Notes under the pieces: model-generated
What the model saw: the letters and a program-made list of their open reading frames with translations, nothing else
Told to the model about the DNA's origin: nothing
Database searches by the model: none
In this document: in pieces, positions 34,501 to 42,805 of the stretch
Numbering within the stretch: the first letter of the stretch is position 1
Layout: the number at the start of each line of letters is the position of its first letter
NCBI GenBank assembly: GCA_016926155.1
Contig: JAFGPC010000052.1
Span: 1-53,406, forward strand
DNA length: 53,406 bases
DNA from: Sedimentisphaerales bacterium
Lineage (GTDB): Bacteria; Planctomycetota; Phycisphaerae; Sedimentisphaerales; Anaerohalosphaeraceae
Reading direction: 5' to 3'
Made by a program: the position numbers and the translations under genes

Positions 34501-35924
34501 CCCTTCTTTCTGAGGCCGATGCAGCCCTTTGTAATCTCGAATGCTGTGTCTCCCTAAGGGGATTACCAGCAGAAAAAGGTGAGCATTGTTCCTTCTATTA
34601 TCGCGCGCGACCTGAGATGTTAACTTGTCTTACAAGGGTGGGAATTGATCTTGTAACAGTCGCCAATAACCATGGCGGTGACTATGGCCCTTTAAGTGTA
34701 ACCGACACGGCCATGTGGTGCGAAAAAGCCGGTTTGATATGTGTAGGAATCGGCGACAATGCAGTCGCGGCACAAGAGCCCCGACTGGTTCGCATCGGTC
34801 CTGTTCGAGTTGGCATCGCGGGTATGGATACCACAATGGCTTATTTTCGTGCGGGAGAAACTTACGCAGGGACGAATTACACCAAGGAAGGGGATCTCGA
34901 GACATTTAAAAACAAGATGCAAAGGCTCGGCCAATGGGCTCAGGAACGTTGTGACTTACTGATACTCACAATTCATTGGGGCAATAATTGGGTAAGGGAA
35001 ACACAGCCAATTCACAGAAAAATGGCCCGTATTGCTTTTGAAAACGGGGTGGACCTTATCCTTGGCCATTCGGCCCATCGCCTGCAAGGTATTGAAATCA
35101 TTGACGGCAAGCCAGTTGTTTATGATATGGGAAATCTCCTCTTTGATTGCGAACTCAAGCCAGAGGGGCAACAGTGTGCTATTTTCCGGATGCACCTTTC
35201 CACAAAGGGTATTCATAAGATCGAGATTGTTCCCATACAGGTCCTGAGCGGTCATACCATCCTTGCCGGACAAGAAGAAGCGCTTAGAATCCTCACTGAA
35301 ATGTATGATCTCTGCTCCGCTTTGGAAACCAGCCTTATTATTGATGAAGATATGGAAGGCAGGCCAATGGGGGTAATCGACATTCGGGAACCGAAGGTGA
35401 CTAACCGCCCGAAACCGAATCCCGATATATCTATTGTCGAGTTCCCTTTACACAAAAAAGAAATCTCCCGGTTGGAGGCTAAAACTGCTCTGGTATCTGA
35501 TATTCCTGAAGATATCCGAAACAAGATCCCCCCTATGGAGTTGGCACCGAATCTGGAACTGCTGGCGTTTCAACTACCCAACACCGTGATTGAAGGCGGG
35601 ATCCTTCGCATCTCTTCATGGTGGCGTGTAACCGGTCAGGTAGACAGGAATGTAATGCCGGCGTTCCGCCTCAGTGTTGATGGAGAAACAACTCGCAGAG
35701 GAACGCCCTGGTATACAAGACATGATCCGGGAGATTGGACCGTACCACTGTCATTATTGAAACCAGGACAGATCATTGAAGACAGGTACCCTGCTCGCCT
35801 GGCTGGACTACTGACTGGAACATGTAAGGTATATGCTCTTGTCATAGACACTACCCGGAAGGAAGGAAGTCGCATTCTGGGTGAGGAATACCTTCTTGGA
35901 GAAGTAGAGACATTGCCCAGATAG
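31539..35924 (+). CDS. Four-part fusion: serine beta-lactamase, transglutaminase, CsgG/FlgO-like segment, CapA
   Basis: The 1461-residue protein starts at ATG 31539 (the frame is open to 31299, but that lies within the protease gene) and has a signal peptide ending 'TVAAQ' (residues 1-24). Residues about 28-350 are a class C beta-lactamase / D-aminopeptidase-like domain with S86-xx-K89, Y167-S-G and H308-S-G. A linking beta domain leads to a transglutaminase-like fold with C546 ('GTGSCSEYNYVL'), H585 ('FHRWTEVF') and D601. Residues about 820-910 resemble the nucleotide-fold part of CsgG/FlgO proteins ('TVVVMPVADQTMAGLG'). Residues about 955-1235 are a CapA/PgsA metallophosphatase-like domain ('GGDTVLARW', 'NLECCVS', 'VANNHGGDYG', 'IHWGNNW', 'GHSAH'). 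The last 130 residues are a beta-sandwich. CapA acts in poly-gamma-glutamate handling; the other domains cleave or transfer amide bonds, so peptide or gamma-glutamyl polymer processing outside the cytoplasm is the best inference. Confidence 0.85.
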   Translation: MSKLLRSFLSACTIYIFTSTVAAQETEHLIDTLQVRIPQLMEIEHVPGLSMVLIRENRIVWKGTFGFRSAGNPETVNERTIFEAASMSKPLFSYGVLKLVEEGRFNLDLPLDSYLPEPYLPDQPLAKIITARMVMLHRTGLPNWREGGWRNGGPLSILHEPDTRFTYSGEGYLYLQRAIEYLTEQSMNAWIENSLLRPLNMTDSSYKWRDSFKDNFAGGHDKNGKLKKSRRFYDRGNAAFSLYTTPTDYALFLMEIMKPDRSAKHSLKTETVQTITTLQVRPEEGNERSYRSLGWVVVPEENGGWVCHSGSNGSGFRCNARFNMKRKSGCVIMTNSDSGRTVWKAILGIIDSMPSQDNPISTIPEVITRGPVQRTVRYDYRVMNPTSRAAGKIDIYVPLPFESLHQKIHYLHLPENGRQRIFTDIHGQKLVHYSFDSLASGQWVDLGFVVGVTLSNTHWKPLEQAVHQNTTDLTSEQRKRYLMAETNYSMDTDLMRKVAADLTMDVTGDFGKLEKIHDYVISKIRYVRDNTWDPAAVVLARGTGSCSEYNYVLSGLCRLAGLPTRCVGGTTNGFRDLPTTDTVFHRWTEVFLSGYGWFPVDCSRDANPIRGMRSHFGRVYTDALVWCRQAGGEEDILGWEYRAKVHVKGENPGIRENHRTRWFAYYPQEQVEEAYNWFLGNTQIVPKPDLLECALVHWQKASVENQVKIIRALAMSGRNICLRQAAGLPEADKLRDRCVQELCDSRELSDIILKESRQPYQFRSWFKDNESYLVSIPDGRFKLRKRTEEKEVPSTTAPSSEIWASLATELVNQLATSLDTSMIKTVVVMPVADQTMAGLGQKNASIHLALKNLISRKMKVKLIEEDDFDCLMEEQGPGRKEYWILANGDSGNMPASMVPDIILVPLCITERSVKEKGVVLYHLECKALHLSTRKYTRFVARKYRRKDDAEQRPDHGLLIAGGDTVLARWEHDLVGHNGYDWPLTGIKPLLSEADAALCNLECCVSLRGLPAEKGEHCSFYYRARPEMLTCLTRVGIDLVTVANNHGGDYGPLSVTDTAMWCEKAGLICVGIGDNAVAAQEPRLVRIGPVRVGIAGMDTTMAYFRAGETYAGTNYTKEGDLETFKNKMQRLGQWAQERCDLLILTIHWGNNWVRETQPIHRKMARIAFENGVDLILGHSAHRLQGIEIIDGKPVVYDMGNLLFDCELKPEGQQCAIFRMHLSTKGIHKIEIVPIQVLSGHTILAGQEEALRILTEMYDLCSALETSLIIDEDMEGRPMGVIDIREPKVTNRPKPNPDISIVEFPLHKKEISRLEAKTALVSDIPEDIRNKIPPMELAPNLELLAFQLPNTVIEGGILRISSWWRVTGQVDRNVMPAFRLSVDGETTRRGTPWYTRHDPGDWTVPLSLLKPGQIIEDRYPARLAGLLTGTCKVYALVIDTTRKEGSRILGEEYLLGEVETLPR

Positions 35925-36052
35925 AATCCGAACTCGCTGATAACCGAACAGGCAAGAATATCCTCAACAATAGACATACGACTTTTTGATATGATATCGT
36001 GGGTATAGATATGTTTCAAATGAACCGAAACGGCCGGAGATTGACAAATTTC

Positions 36053-36080
36053 TTGCAAATTCCCTCTCAGGAACTATACT
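36053..36080 (+). promoter_or_regulatory. Probable promoter of accB-accC
   Basis: TTGCAA (36053-36058, four of six), a 16-base spacer and TATACT (36075-36080, five of six). It lies 44 bases before the chosen accB start. Confidence 0.45.
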
Positions 36081-36124
36081 GATGCCCCAAATTGGGCTTT
36101 AAAACAGGAAAAGGACAAGCAGGA

Positions 36125-36604
36125 ATGTCGGAACGAAACGAAATGGATATTAAGAAGGTCAAGGAACTCATCGCTTTGATGAAGGAAAATGACCTGATCG
36201 AGTTGGAACTGGCCGATGGACGGAATAAAGTCCATTTAAAGCGGCCCGGACCTCAGATGCCTGTGTTTACTCCTATGCCAATGGTTCCGGGTTCGACTCC
36301 ACAACCTGCAACACCGCCAATTGGATCGGTGGAATCACCTGTTTCCGCATCGACATCCAAAGAGGACTTGGTCGAGATCACATCCCCGATTATCGGCACT
36401 CTTTATTCGGCCCCCAGTCCCGATTCAGAATCCTACGTCTCTGTGGGCGATAAGGTCAAACCCGATACCATCGTCTGTATTGTCGAAGCCATGAAAGTGA
36501 TGAACGAAATCAAAGCCGGCGTTTCCGGCACAATCGTCGAAATTTTATGCCAGGCAGGCCAGCCGGTTGAATTCGGGCAAACTCTATTCCGGGTTCGTCC
36601 CTAA
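36125..36604 (+). CDS. accB: Biotin carboxyl carrier protein of acetyl-CoA carboxylase
   Basis: The 159-residue protein has the usual layout: an N-terminal helical segment ('MDIKKVKELIALMKENDLIE'), a Pro/Thr/Ser-rich linker (about 45-80) and a C-terminal biotinyl domain with 'VEAMKVMNEIKAG', whose lysine carries biotin. It shuttles carboxylated biotin from AccC to the carboxyltransferase in the first step of fatty-acid synthesis. I start it at ATG 36125, with AAGGA about 10 bases upstream; 36092 and 36143 are alternatives. accC follows after 43 bases. The carboxyltransferase genes accA and accD are not in the window. Confidence 0.92.
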   Translation: MSERNEMDIKKVKELIALMKENDLIELELADGRNKVHLKRPGPQMPVFTPMPMVPGSTPQPATPPIGSVESPVSASTSKEDLVEITSPIIGTLYSAPSPDSESYVSVGDKVKPDTIVCIVEAMKVMNEIKAGVSGTIVEILCQAGQPVEFGQTLFRVRP

Positions 36605-36647
36605 AATCTAATCGGATCCGAAGCCCTATATACAGGATAAAATCCAC

Positions 36648-37988
36648 ATGTTTTCAAGAATCCTGATTGCCAATCGAGGCGAAATCGCCGTTCGAATTAT
36701 TCGAGCCTGTCATGAACTGGGCATTGAAGCGGTGGTGGTCTGCTCACAGGCGGACAAGGATGCGGCGTATGTTAAAATGGCCGACGAAGTTGTCTGCATC
36801 GGACCGCCCAGTCCGCTGGAAAGCTATCTGAATATTCCGCGAATTATCAGCGCGGCTGAGATTACCGATGCCGGCGCGATTCATCCGGGTTACGGTTTTC
36901 TGGCTGAGAATGCCAAGTTCGCCGAGATTTGTAGAGAATGCGGTATCACATTCATCGGCCCCGATCCGGATGCGATGCGTCTGCTGGGCGACAAAGTCCA
37001 AGCGCGTGAGATTGCCAAGAAAGCCCGTGTACCGGTTGTACCCGGCTCAGAAGGAGAATTGAAAGACGACCGGGAAGCGTTGAAGCTGGCCGGAAAGATC
37101 GGCTACCCCGTTATGCTCAAAGCGGCCGCTGGCGGAGGCGGCAGAGGAATGCGGATCGCCCATAGCGAAATCAGCTTGCGAGGAGCCTTTGCTGCCGCCA
37201 GGGCCGAAGCCGAAGCGGCCTTTAAAAACGGCACGCTCTACATGGAAAAATTCATTGAGCAGCCACGGCATGTCGAGGTCCAGCTTCTGGCTGACAACAG
37301 CGGGAATGCCGTCCATTTTTACGAACGCGATTGCACCGTCCAGAGGCGACACCAAAAGTTGATCGAAGAATGCCCCTGTCCCGTACTGGATGATGAAACA
37401 CGGGAAAACTTGTGTAGAGCGGCCCTTCGCCTGATCAAAGAAGCCAATTACAGCAGTGCGGCCACATGCGAATTCCTGTTGGACAAAGACAATAATTTTT
37501 ATTTCATTGAGGTCAATACCCGTATTCAGGTGGAACATACGATCACCGAGATGATCACCGGTGAAGATCTGGTGCGATGGCAGATCCGTCTGGCCTCCGG
37601 GGAGCCGCTGACACTGCGACAAAAGGATATTCAGATGAACGGCGTGGCGATGGAATGCCGCATCAATGCGGAAGATCCGCAACACGGATATTCGCCAAGT
37701 CCCGGGAGGATCGAACGTTTCATCCCTCCCGGCGGCTTGGGAGTTCGGATCGACACTCATATGTGCCAGGGTGAAACAGTGTCTCCGTATTATGACTCAA
37801 TGATTGCCAAATTGATTGTCCACAAGCGTACACGGGATGAAGTGATCAACACAATGAAACGCGCCCTGCGGGAATTTCAAATTGAACCGATCAAAACCAC
37901 AATTCCGGCCCACCTGGAAATCCTGGCTCACAACAAATTCGTCACTTCCGATATCGACACTGGTTTTATCGAAAAACACATGGGCTAA
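36648..37988 (+). CDS. accC: Biotin carboxylase subunit of acetyl-CoA carboxylase
   Basis: The 446-residue protein matches biotin carboxylase over its full length. It opens with '[22 protein letters not shown]' type sequence, then '[16 protein letters not shown]', the glycine-rich ATP loop '[12 protein letters not shown]', '[16 protein letters not shown]' and '[16 protein letters not shown]' with the catalytic Arg and Glu. It uses ATP and bicarbonate to carboxylate biotin on AccB. The order accB-accC is the common bacterial pairing. The glycosyltransferase gene begins 6 bases after its stop. Confidence 0.95.
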   Translation: MFSRILIANRGEIAVRIIRACHELGIEAVVVCSQADKDAAYVKMADEVVCIGPPSPLESYLNIPRIISAAEITDAGAIHPGYGFLAENAKFAEICRECGITFIGPDPDAMRLLGDKVQAREIAKKARVPVVPGSEGELKDDREALKLAGKIGYPVMLKAAAGGGGRGMRIAHSEISLRGAFAAARAEAEAAFKNGTLYMEKFIEQPRHVEVQLLADNSGNAVHFYERDCTVQRRHQKLIEECPCPVLDDETRENLCRAALRLIKEANYSSAATCEFLLDKDNNFYFIEVNTRIQVEHTITEMITGEDLVRWQIRLASGEPLTLRQKDIQMNGVAMECRINAEDPQHGYSPSPGRIERFIPPGGLGVRIDTHMCQGETVSPYYDSMIAKLIVHKRTRDEVINTMKRALREFQIEPIKTTIPAHLEILAHNKFVTSDIDTGFIEKHMG

Positions 37989-37994
37989 ACAGGT

Positions 37995-38840
37995 ATGTTT
38001 CAGGAAATTCCTTCAACAGGAATGTCGGCCCTTAATAGGGGCAGGGCAACTATATGCATCGTGAATTATAAAACTCTTACTCCGGTTCGCCTTTGCCTTC
38101 GTAGTATTCGCAAGTTTACCCGTTTCCCACACAAAGTCATCGTTGTCGACAATGACTCACGTGACGAATCCCTGGAATACCTGAAATCTTTACAATGGAT
38201 CCATCTTATCGAGCTAAACTTCAAACACGTCAAAAGACTCGGCAGTGAAGCCCATGCATCTGCTTTGGACATTGGCCTAGAACATTGTAATTCGGAATTT
38301 TTCGTTGCGATGCATTCCGATACAATCGTGAAAAAGGAAAACTGGCTCACCGAATTGGTGGGCTATTTTGAGAGCAATGAACAGATTGCCTGTGTCGGTT
38401 CCGGAAAACTGGAAGACATACCGTGGTGGAAAACCGCAGTTAAAAAAGCCACAAACTTCAAAGCTCTGAAGCGAAGACTGTTCTATAACCCCCAAGAACA
38501 CGATCAATACCGTTACCACAACCGAACCATCTGCTCTCTCTATCGCACTGAAATTCTACAGCGGGAAAAACTGTCGTTTTTAATGGGAAAGGAAAAACAC
38601 CTCACCTCCGGACAGGGACTGTATCTGGCCCTCAAGGATCGAAGATACAAAACGGTGGAGTTGCCCTCCTCTGTGATGGGGCAATATGTTCTTCACCTAA
38701 ACCATGCCACCATGGTCCTGAATTGTCATGAATTTCGCCTCCGAGAGCGAACCATTAAAAAATACAAACGATTCACTCGGGAAGTAATGTCTTCGGAACT
38801 AATCCAGACATTGTCTCGCGATGAATCTCTCGATCAATAA
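37995..38840 (+). CDS. Family 2 glycosyltransferase
   Basis: The 281-residue protein is a GT-A type glycosyltransferase: 'TICIVNYKTLTPVRLCLRSI' at the start of the Rossmann-like half, 'VIVVDNDSRDESLEYL' and 'FFVAMHSDTIVKKENWL', where 'HSD' stands at the usual DxD position that holds metal and nucleotide-sugar. There is no membrane helix, so it is probably cytosolic or peripheral. It starts 6 bases after accC, so it is probably co-transcribed although the pathways differ. A start at 38022 (after AGGA) is also possible. Donor and acceptor are unknown; surface polysaccharide or protein glycosylation is likely. Confidence 0.8.
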   Translation: MFQEIPSTGMSALNRGRATICIVNYKTLTPVRLCLRSIRKFTRFPHKVIVVDNDSRDESLEYLKSLQWIHLIELNFKHVKRLGSEAHASALDIGLEHCNSEFFVAMHSDTIVKKENWLTELVGYFESNEQIACVGSGKLEDIPWWKTAVKKATNFKALKRRLFYNPQEHDQYRYHNRTICSLYRTEILQREKLSFLMGKEKHLTSGQGLYLALKDRRYKTVELPSSVMGQYVLHLNHATMVLNCHEFRLRERTIKKYKRFTREVMSSELIQTLSRDESLDQ

Positions 38841-38871
38841 TTCATCTCTTTTCTTTGAGAGAATCCACCGT

Positions 38872-40938
38872 TCATTGCATTTCCAGACGGTTCCTATACA
38901 TAGTGTATCCTACCTCCCGACAGGCATTGATAGTTTCCCGATATGGTGTGTCACAGATATCAATGAAACCGATCTGGTAATTCTCGCCATCTCCTCGCCC
39001 AGTCGTCTCCTGATCCTTATACTGGAACCAGTGGGTGCCGATGATATATGGATTACCCAGAGCGCTTCGTACATAGTCTTTGTATTTTTGTGCCCGGTCC
39101 TCCTGATCCAAGGTAGGCTTGAGACCGGTATGAAACATCCCTCGATCCAGAGCCCCGAAGTGGAATTCGCCGATAATAATCGGCATATCAATATCCTCAG
39201 GTAACTTCAGATCGGCACACGTATAAGCATAACGATTGTACCCAACCACATCGCAGTATTTCGCTGCGGCCTGTGCGGCACGGTTGTTAACCCAGGCAAA
39301 CCGACAGCCTAGATAAAGCTGTTTTGGCGAGACCTTCTTAAACTCCTCCCGAATCGTCGCAAAGTACGTTTCCGCTGTCTTCGTATAAAATGCCCCCAGG
39401 TCTTCGGCAGCTTTCATTTTATCCGGCTCATCGGTACTGTCGATCATTCGCTCCCAAGATGAATACGAGCTGTCCCAGACCTGATTGAGCTTGCCAATTG
39501 TACCGTATTTACTTTTCAAATCTTGAATAAACACTTTCTTGGCAGGCTGATCGGCCGGACTCTTCAAAGCCGCTATTGCCAGCGAGGTATCGTCTCCCCA
39601 AGCCAGTTCATTATGCACAAAAAAGCCGATACACCAGGGATCGGCGATACCTCTTTCTATTTGTGATTGAACCGCTTTTTGCATTCCCTCTCGGAAACTT
39701 GGATCGAACACATCATAAAATTTACCCCAATAGCCCGTACTACCCTCCAGCACCCGTGCTGTGAAATGGATCGTACCGACATAGGGCGTCTTCTGCATCA
39801 GATAGATGTTTGCCTGTGACCAGTTCCCGATCGTGTTCATTCCCCAGCTTCGCAATCTTCGATGTGTAATCACTGAAAACTTTCCTTGCCAGTTCTTACC
39901 ATACTTGCGCAGGAAATTCGCCCGACTGAAATCAAATGTCCGATAAGGGCTGTGAGTTTGATAGTATCCATGGGGTGCCCAGGAACCCCTGCTGTAAAAC
40001 GAAGCGAACGGCGAATTTTCCTCCGGAAGCCATTGGAAATAGTGTTCCCGGTCGCTGATTGGCGTTTCGTTACTTTCTCCCACACAGTCGATCCCATGCG
40101 ACCAGAACAGCCGGCCCTCCGGATCGACCAGCCACCACTTGCCCTGCACCTTCTCCACCCGGAAAAAGCCCGTCGCCTTCAGTTTCGGCCCCTTGGCCCA
40201 GCCACCATACTGGTTCCATTCCTCCGGTTCGGGATGCTCGGCTAGATCTTTTTGTTCCTGTTTTAGATGAAGCTGCAAATCCCCCGAACGTTTCACCTTG
40301 CCCGGCCAGTCGGCGTGGATGAACTGTCCATACTCATCGATAAACGGATAGAACGTCTTGCTGTCCAGAATCCGAACCGAGCCGCCTGTCGTGATTTTTT
40401 GAATCTGAAACGAATAATCCTCGTTGGGCCGATTCACAAAAACCACCAGACCAATTACATTGCCGGTATCCAGCTTGCCCTGATGCTGCGGATAGCCCCG
40501 CATCCCGATCAGCTCCAGCGGCTCGGACAATACCCAAGGCGTCGAATGAAACCGCACGGTGATTATGCCCATCTGTCCTGGTTCGATCGTCGCCTGATCC
40601 GTCAAGCAATGATCGACTCCATTGGCTCCGGGATTGTCTACACGACAATGAATTACAGCTCTCCTTTCACATGTGTTTTTTACTTGCATCTGTAAGTAGT
40701 TAAACGGCGACAAATCCCACTTGCCCCTCTCTGCTTTGATTGTCACACCCGGCCAGGGCTTTTCATGTCCGGTCTGAACTGTAATTCCTTCCCCGGTTCG
40801 ACGACATTGTGCATCCGAAGGCACAATCGATTCTAAGGCATCCACCGAACCCGGTTCGTAAAGCACGCGGTTATCTGCCGTCATACCCGTCGCCGCCAAT
40901 ACCAGTAACACACTCATCAATTGCATTGACTTCTTCAT
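38872..40938 (-). CDS. GH50-like exported glycoside hydrolase (beta-agarase type)
   Basis: The 688-residue protein starts at ATG 40938, the second of two adjacent ATGs, 6 bases after GAGG. A signal peptide ends near 'TGMTAD'. Residues about 30-190 form a beta-sandwich carbohydrate-binding-like domain. The catalytic TIM barrel follows: 'ATGFFRVEKVQGKWWLVDPEG' with 'LFWSHGID', acid/base E444 in 'FFVHNELAWG', and nucleophile E591 in 'PIIIGEFHFG'. The order and length fit GH50 agarases and relatives, clan GH-A retaining enzymes acting on marine galactans. It is the last gene of a five-gene minus-strand run, 10 bases after the cupin gene. Confidence 0.75.
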   Translation of the reverse strand: MKKSMQLMSVLLVLAATGMTADNRVLYEPGSVDALESIVPSDAQCRRTGEGITVQTGHEKPWPGVTIKAERGKWDLSPFNYLQMQVKNTCERRAVIHCRVDNPGANGVDHCLTDQATIEPGQMGIITVRFHSTPWVLSEPLELIGMRGYPQHQGKLDTGNVIGLVVFVNRPNEDYSFQIQKITTGGSVRILDSKTFYPFIDEYGQFIHADWPGKVKRSGDLQLHLKQEQKDLAEHPEPEEWNQYGGWAKGPKLKATGFFRVEKVQGKWWLVDPEGRLFWSHGIDCVGESNETPISDREHYFQWLPEENSPFASFYSRGSWAPHGYYQTHSPYRTFDFSRANFLRKYGKNWQGKFSVITHRRLRSWGMNTIGNWSQANIYLMQKTPYVGTIHFTARVLEGSTGYWGKFYDVFDPSFREGMQKAVQSQIERGIADPWCIGFFVHNELAWGDDTSLAIAALKSPADQPAKKVFIQDLKSKYGTIGKLNQVWDSSYSSWERMIDSTDEPDKMKAAEDLGAFYTKTAETYFATIREEFKKVSPKQLYLGCRFAWVNNRAAQAAAKYCDVVGYNRYAYTCADLKLPEDIDMPIIIGEFHFGALDRGMFHTGLKPTLDQEDRAQKYKDYVRSALGNPYIIGTHWFQYKDQETTGRGDGENYQIGFIDICDTPYRETINACREVGYTMYRNRLEMQ

Positions 40939-40948
40939 CATGTCCCTC

Positions 40949-41290
40949 TTATTCAACAAATTCATCCCCCGAAGCAAACGGGGGAATGACAATATTGAGA
41001 ATCTTCATCTCTCCCACCGCTCGATGCCGACAACCGGGCTTGATCATCACCGCCGTCATTGGAGTAACCGGCAAGCGCCGGCTATCCAGTTCCATATATC
41101 CGCTACCTTCCAGGATCACATAGATCTCTGTCATCCGCTTGTGGTAGTGGACCCTGGCATCCTGCTCAATCTGCACCATATGTACCGAGGCCGGCGCATC
41201 GGCTATATCTGTAAACGCCCTCCTGCTGAATCCGCACGGACAGGCCACGGCCTCAATCCGATCCAATCGTACCACCTCATACCCGCCCAC
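40949..41290 (-). CDS. Small cupin-domain protein
   Basis: The 113-residue protein is one cupin barrel: 'VHYHKRMTEIYVILEGSGYM' gives the first metal motif (HxH...E) and 'PGCRHRAVGEMKILNIVIPP' the second. The start is GTG at 41290 with GAGG 7 bases upstream. Cupins of this size are isomerases, sugar-binding proteins or sensors. Location between an ACT-like regulator and a GH50-like enzyme, with 10 bases to the latter, suggests a role in sugar metabolism, but the substrate is not evident. Confidence 0.8.
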   Translation of the reverse strand: MGGYEVVRLDRIEAVACPCGFSRRAFTDIADAPASVHMVQIEQDARVHYHKRMTEIYVILEGSGYMELDSRRLPVTPMTAVMIKPGCRHRAVGEMKILNIVIPPFASGDEFVE

Positions 41291-41321
41291 AGATCAACCT
41301 CTTTATAATTCGCAATTTCGT

Positions 41322-41588
41322 TCAGGGATGATTAAATACCATTTTTTTGGCTTCTACGCCTTCGATGGCATTGAGCCGGCCAACTAATTCGTCTGCTTTG
41401 GCCGTATCGTCCACCATTTCCAACAGGATCAGCCCGTTGGGGGAACAGAACGCCGCATCAGTCTCGTGCAGACCCAGCCGCGTCTTGATGCTGCAGCCGT
41501 ATTCTGTCAGCAAATGCTGTACTGTATCGACATGATGGATCCGGTCGGTAATATGCACCCCTAAAATGATATGATTCTGCATCGGCAT
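41322..41588 (-). CDS. Small ACT-like protein (TM1266 / iron-only hydrogenase regulator type)
   Basis: The 88-residue protein has the pattern of the TM1266-like ferredoxin-fold family: 'IILGVHITDRIHHVDTVQHLL', 'EYGCSIKTRLGLHE', then a hydrophobic strand ('GLILLEMVDD') and 'LNAIEGVEAKKMVF' at the end. In other bacteria these proteins are often next to [FeFe]-hydrogenase maturation genes and are thought to bind small ligands or act in regulation. No hydrogenase gene is visible here. Starts at 41588 and 41582 are both plausible. It sits 33 bases after the C_GCAxxG_C_C gene. Confidence 0.55.
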   Translation of the reverse strand: MPMQNHIILGVHITDRIHHVDTVQHLLTEYGCSIKTRLGLHETDAAFCSPNGLILLEMVDDTAKADELVGRLNAIEGVEAKKMVFNHP

Positions 41589-41621
41589 GCCTTTTCCCCT
41601 GAACCTTAATTTATAATCTAT

Positions 41622-42077
41622 TCAAGCCTGGTTTTTTTCTTTCTTGAGAATTTCTTCGACGATTTCGGCGGCGTCCCGAACATATCCAGGGCACTTGTCG
41701 AAAGCGCCTGGCTCTTTCGCGGCAATTTGACCGGTCGGTGAACGCATCGCAAAACCCAGCAGATCCTTGCACTCCGTCGTTCCATTGCGCTGTGCAAAAC
41801 GCTCCGCCATCCGAACGATCAGATCGTACACCGTCTCCTTTGTCAACTTGTCCGATGCATTCTCTGTCCCGCACGCCAATCCCAGAACCATATACGCCCC
41901 GGTCAGAGCTCCGCATGTCTGTCCCATCCGACCAATTCCTCCGCCTAAACCCGAGGCAACTTTCAATGCAGTATCAAAATCCATACCAAATTGCTCAGCA
42001 AATACCGCCAGCACTGCCTGGCTGCAATTGTAACCTTTCTCGAACAATGCAACCGCCCTGTCCGTCGTTTCACTCAC
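41622..42077 (-). CDS. C_GCAxxG_C_C family protein (probable redox or metal-binding protein)
   Basis: The 151-residue protein carries the family signature: 'GYNCSQAVLAVFAEQF', 'ASGLGGGIGRMGQTCGALTGA' (the CGAxxG part), 'TECKDLLGF' and 'DKCPGYVRDAAEIVEEIL'. The conserved cysteines suggest metal or redox chemistry, though no reaction is established for the family. The start overlaps the stop of the preceding 2-helix membrane protein gene by 8 bases, so translation is likely coupled. It has no signal peptide. Confidence 0.85.
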   Translation of the reverse strand: MSETTDRAVALFEKGYNCSQAVLAVFAEQFGMDFDTALKVASGLGGGIGRMGQTCGALTGAYMVLGLACGTENASDKLTKETVYDLIVRMAERFAQRNGTTECKDLLGFAMRSPTGQIAAKEPGAFDKCPGYVRDAAEIVEEILKKEKNQA

Positions 42078-42309
42078 CTTCCAGTCTCCGCTTCATATCC
42101 CGATAATCGCATGTCTTCCACATAACCACAAAACAACCGATTGTAATTACCAGAGTCCCCAGAAGAATAAGGTTATAGACAGTCGGCGTAAACGAACCGG
42201 CTCCAAAACAACTGTATCGTGTCGGTCCCGCTCGCCAGGCTTTGCGTCCAATTAACAACAGCAGCGTCACCAACAGCCAGAAATGTCCTGCTACAAAATA
42301 CCGCAACAT
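42070..42309 (-). CDS. Small membrane protein with two predicted helices
   Basis: The 79-residue protein has two hydrophobic stretches (about 9-21 and 46-64) joined by a polar loop containing 'GPTRYSCFGAGSFTP', and a charged C terminus ('DYRDMKRRLEGE'). GGAGG lies 9 bases upstream of ATG 42309. It overlaps the next gene by 8 bases and opens the five-gene run. I do not recognise the family; a membrane partner of the C_GCAxxG_C_C protein is an inference from coupling only. Confidence 0.7.
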   Translation of the reverse strand: MLRYFVAGHFWLLVTLLLLIGRKAWRAGPTRYSCFGAGSFTPTVYNLILLGTLVITIGCFVVMWKTCDYRDMKRRLEGE

Positions 42310-42805
42310 CCTTTAATCCTCCCTAGGCAATTCATTCATCAATAGTAAGTCCTTACAAGAATGAATATACGATACTCATCCATTCCCGAAAGAACAAGGG
42401 ATTCTTTCAGGTACGAGCGAAAAAGTCTGTAACGACAAAGACTTACGTAAAACCGATAAGGCCGAGGGGGCGCGTTTTGGGGCGCTGGACCCGGATCTTA
42501 ATAAAATTATCAATGTCTGGTCAAAGTTACCACCTAAAATAAAAAAAGGCCTTTCAAATTTTTTATCGAATACTTTTTCTAAAGGAGCTTTTTAAGTCTA
42601 ATTCATAAATTATCCCATACGCTTCGAAGCGCCACCAGCAAACAAGTCAAGCAGTTACGATAGGAGCATGAACAGCTCACACAATCGCTGGCCTCTGGTA
42701 CATCGGCGCAGAATCCATCTTCATCGACAGGTTATATGATACACTTATCTGCCTTTCCACCTTCCGGTTCTTCAGTCTTACGGAAGAATCGGGAGAAACT
42801 TAATG
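42310..42805. other. Intergenic region between the five-gene run and the SUMF1 gene
   Basis: This 496-base stretch holds no credible gene. On the minus strand an AAGTCT/AGACTT hairpin (42423-42444) followed by TTTTTC could be a weak terminator for the SUMF1 gene. A GC-rich patch (42465-42500) contrasts with AT-rich flanks. No known RNA family was recognised. Confidence 0.3.

Noticed and set aside
36041-36080. TTGACA at 36041 as the -35 box for accB
   Set aside because: The spacing to TATACT is 28 bases, too long for sigma-70; TTGCAA at 36053 with 16 bases fits better.
42421-42520. GC-rich patch with GCGC repeats as a possible riboswitch
   Set aside because: No consistent nested pairing could be drawn and no known consensus was recognised.
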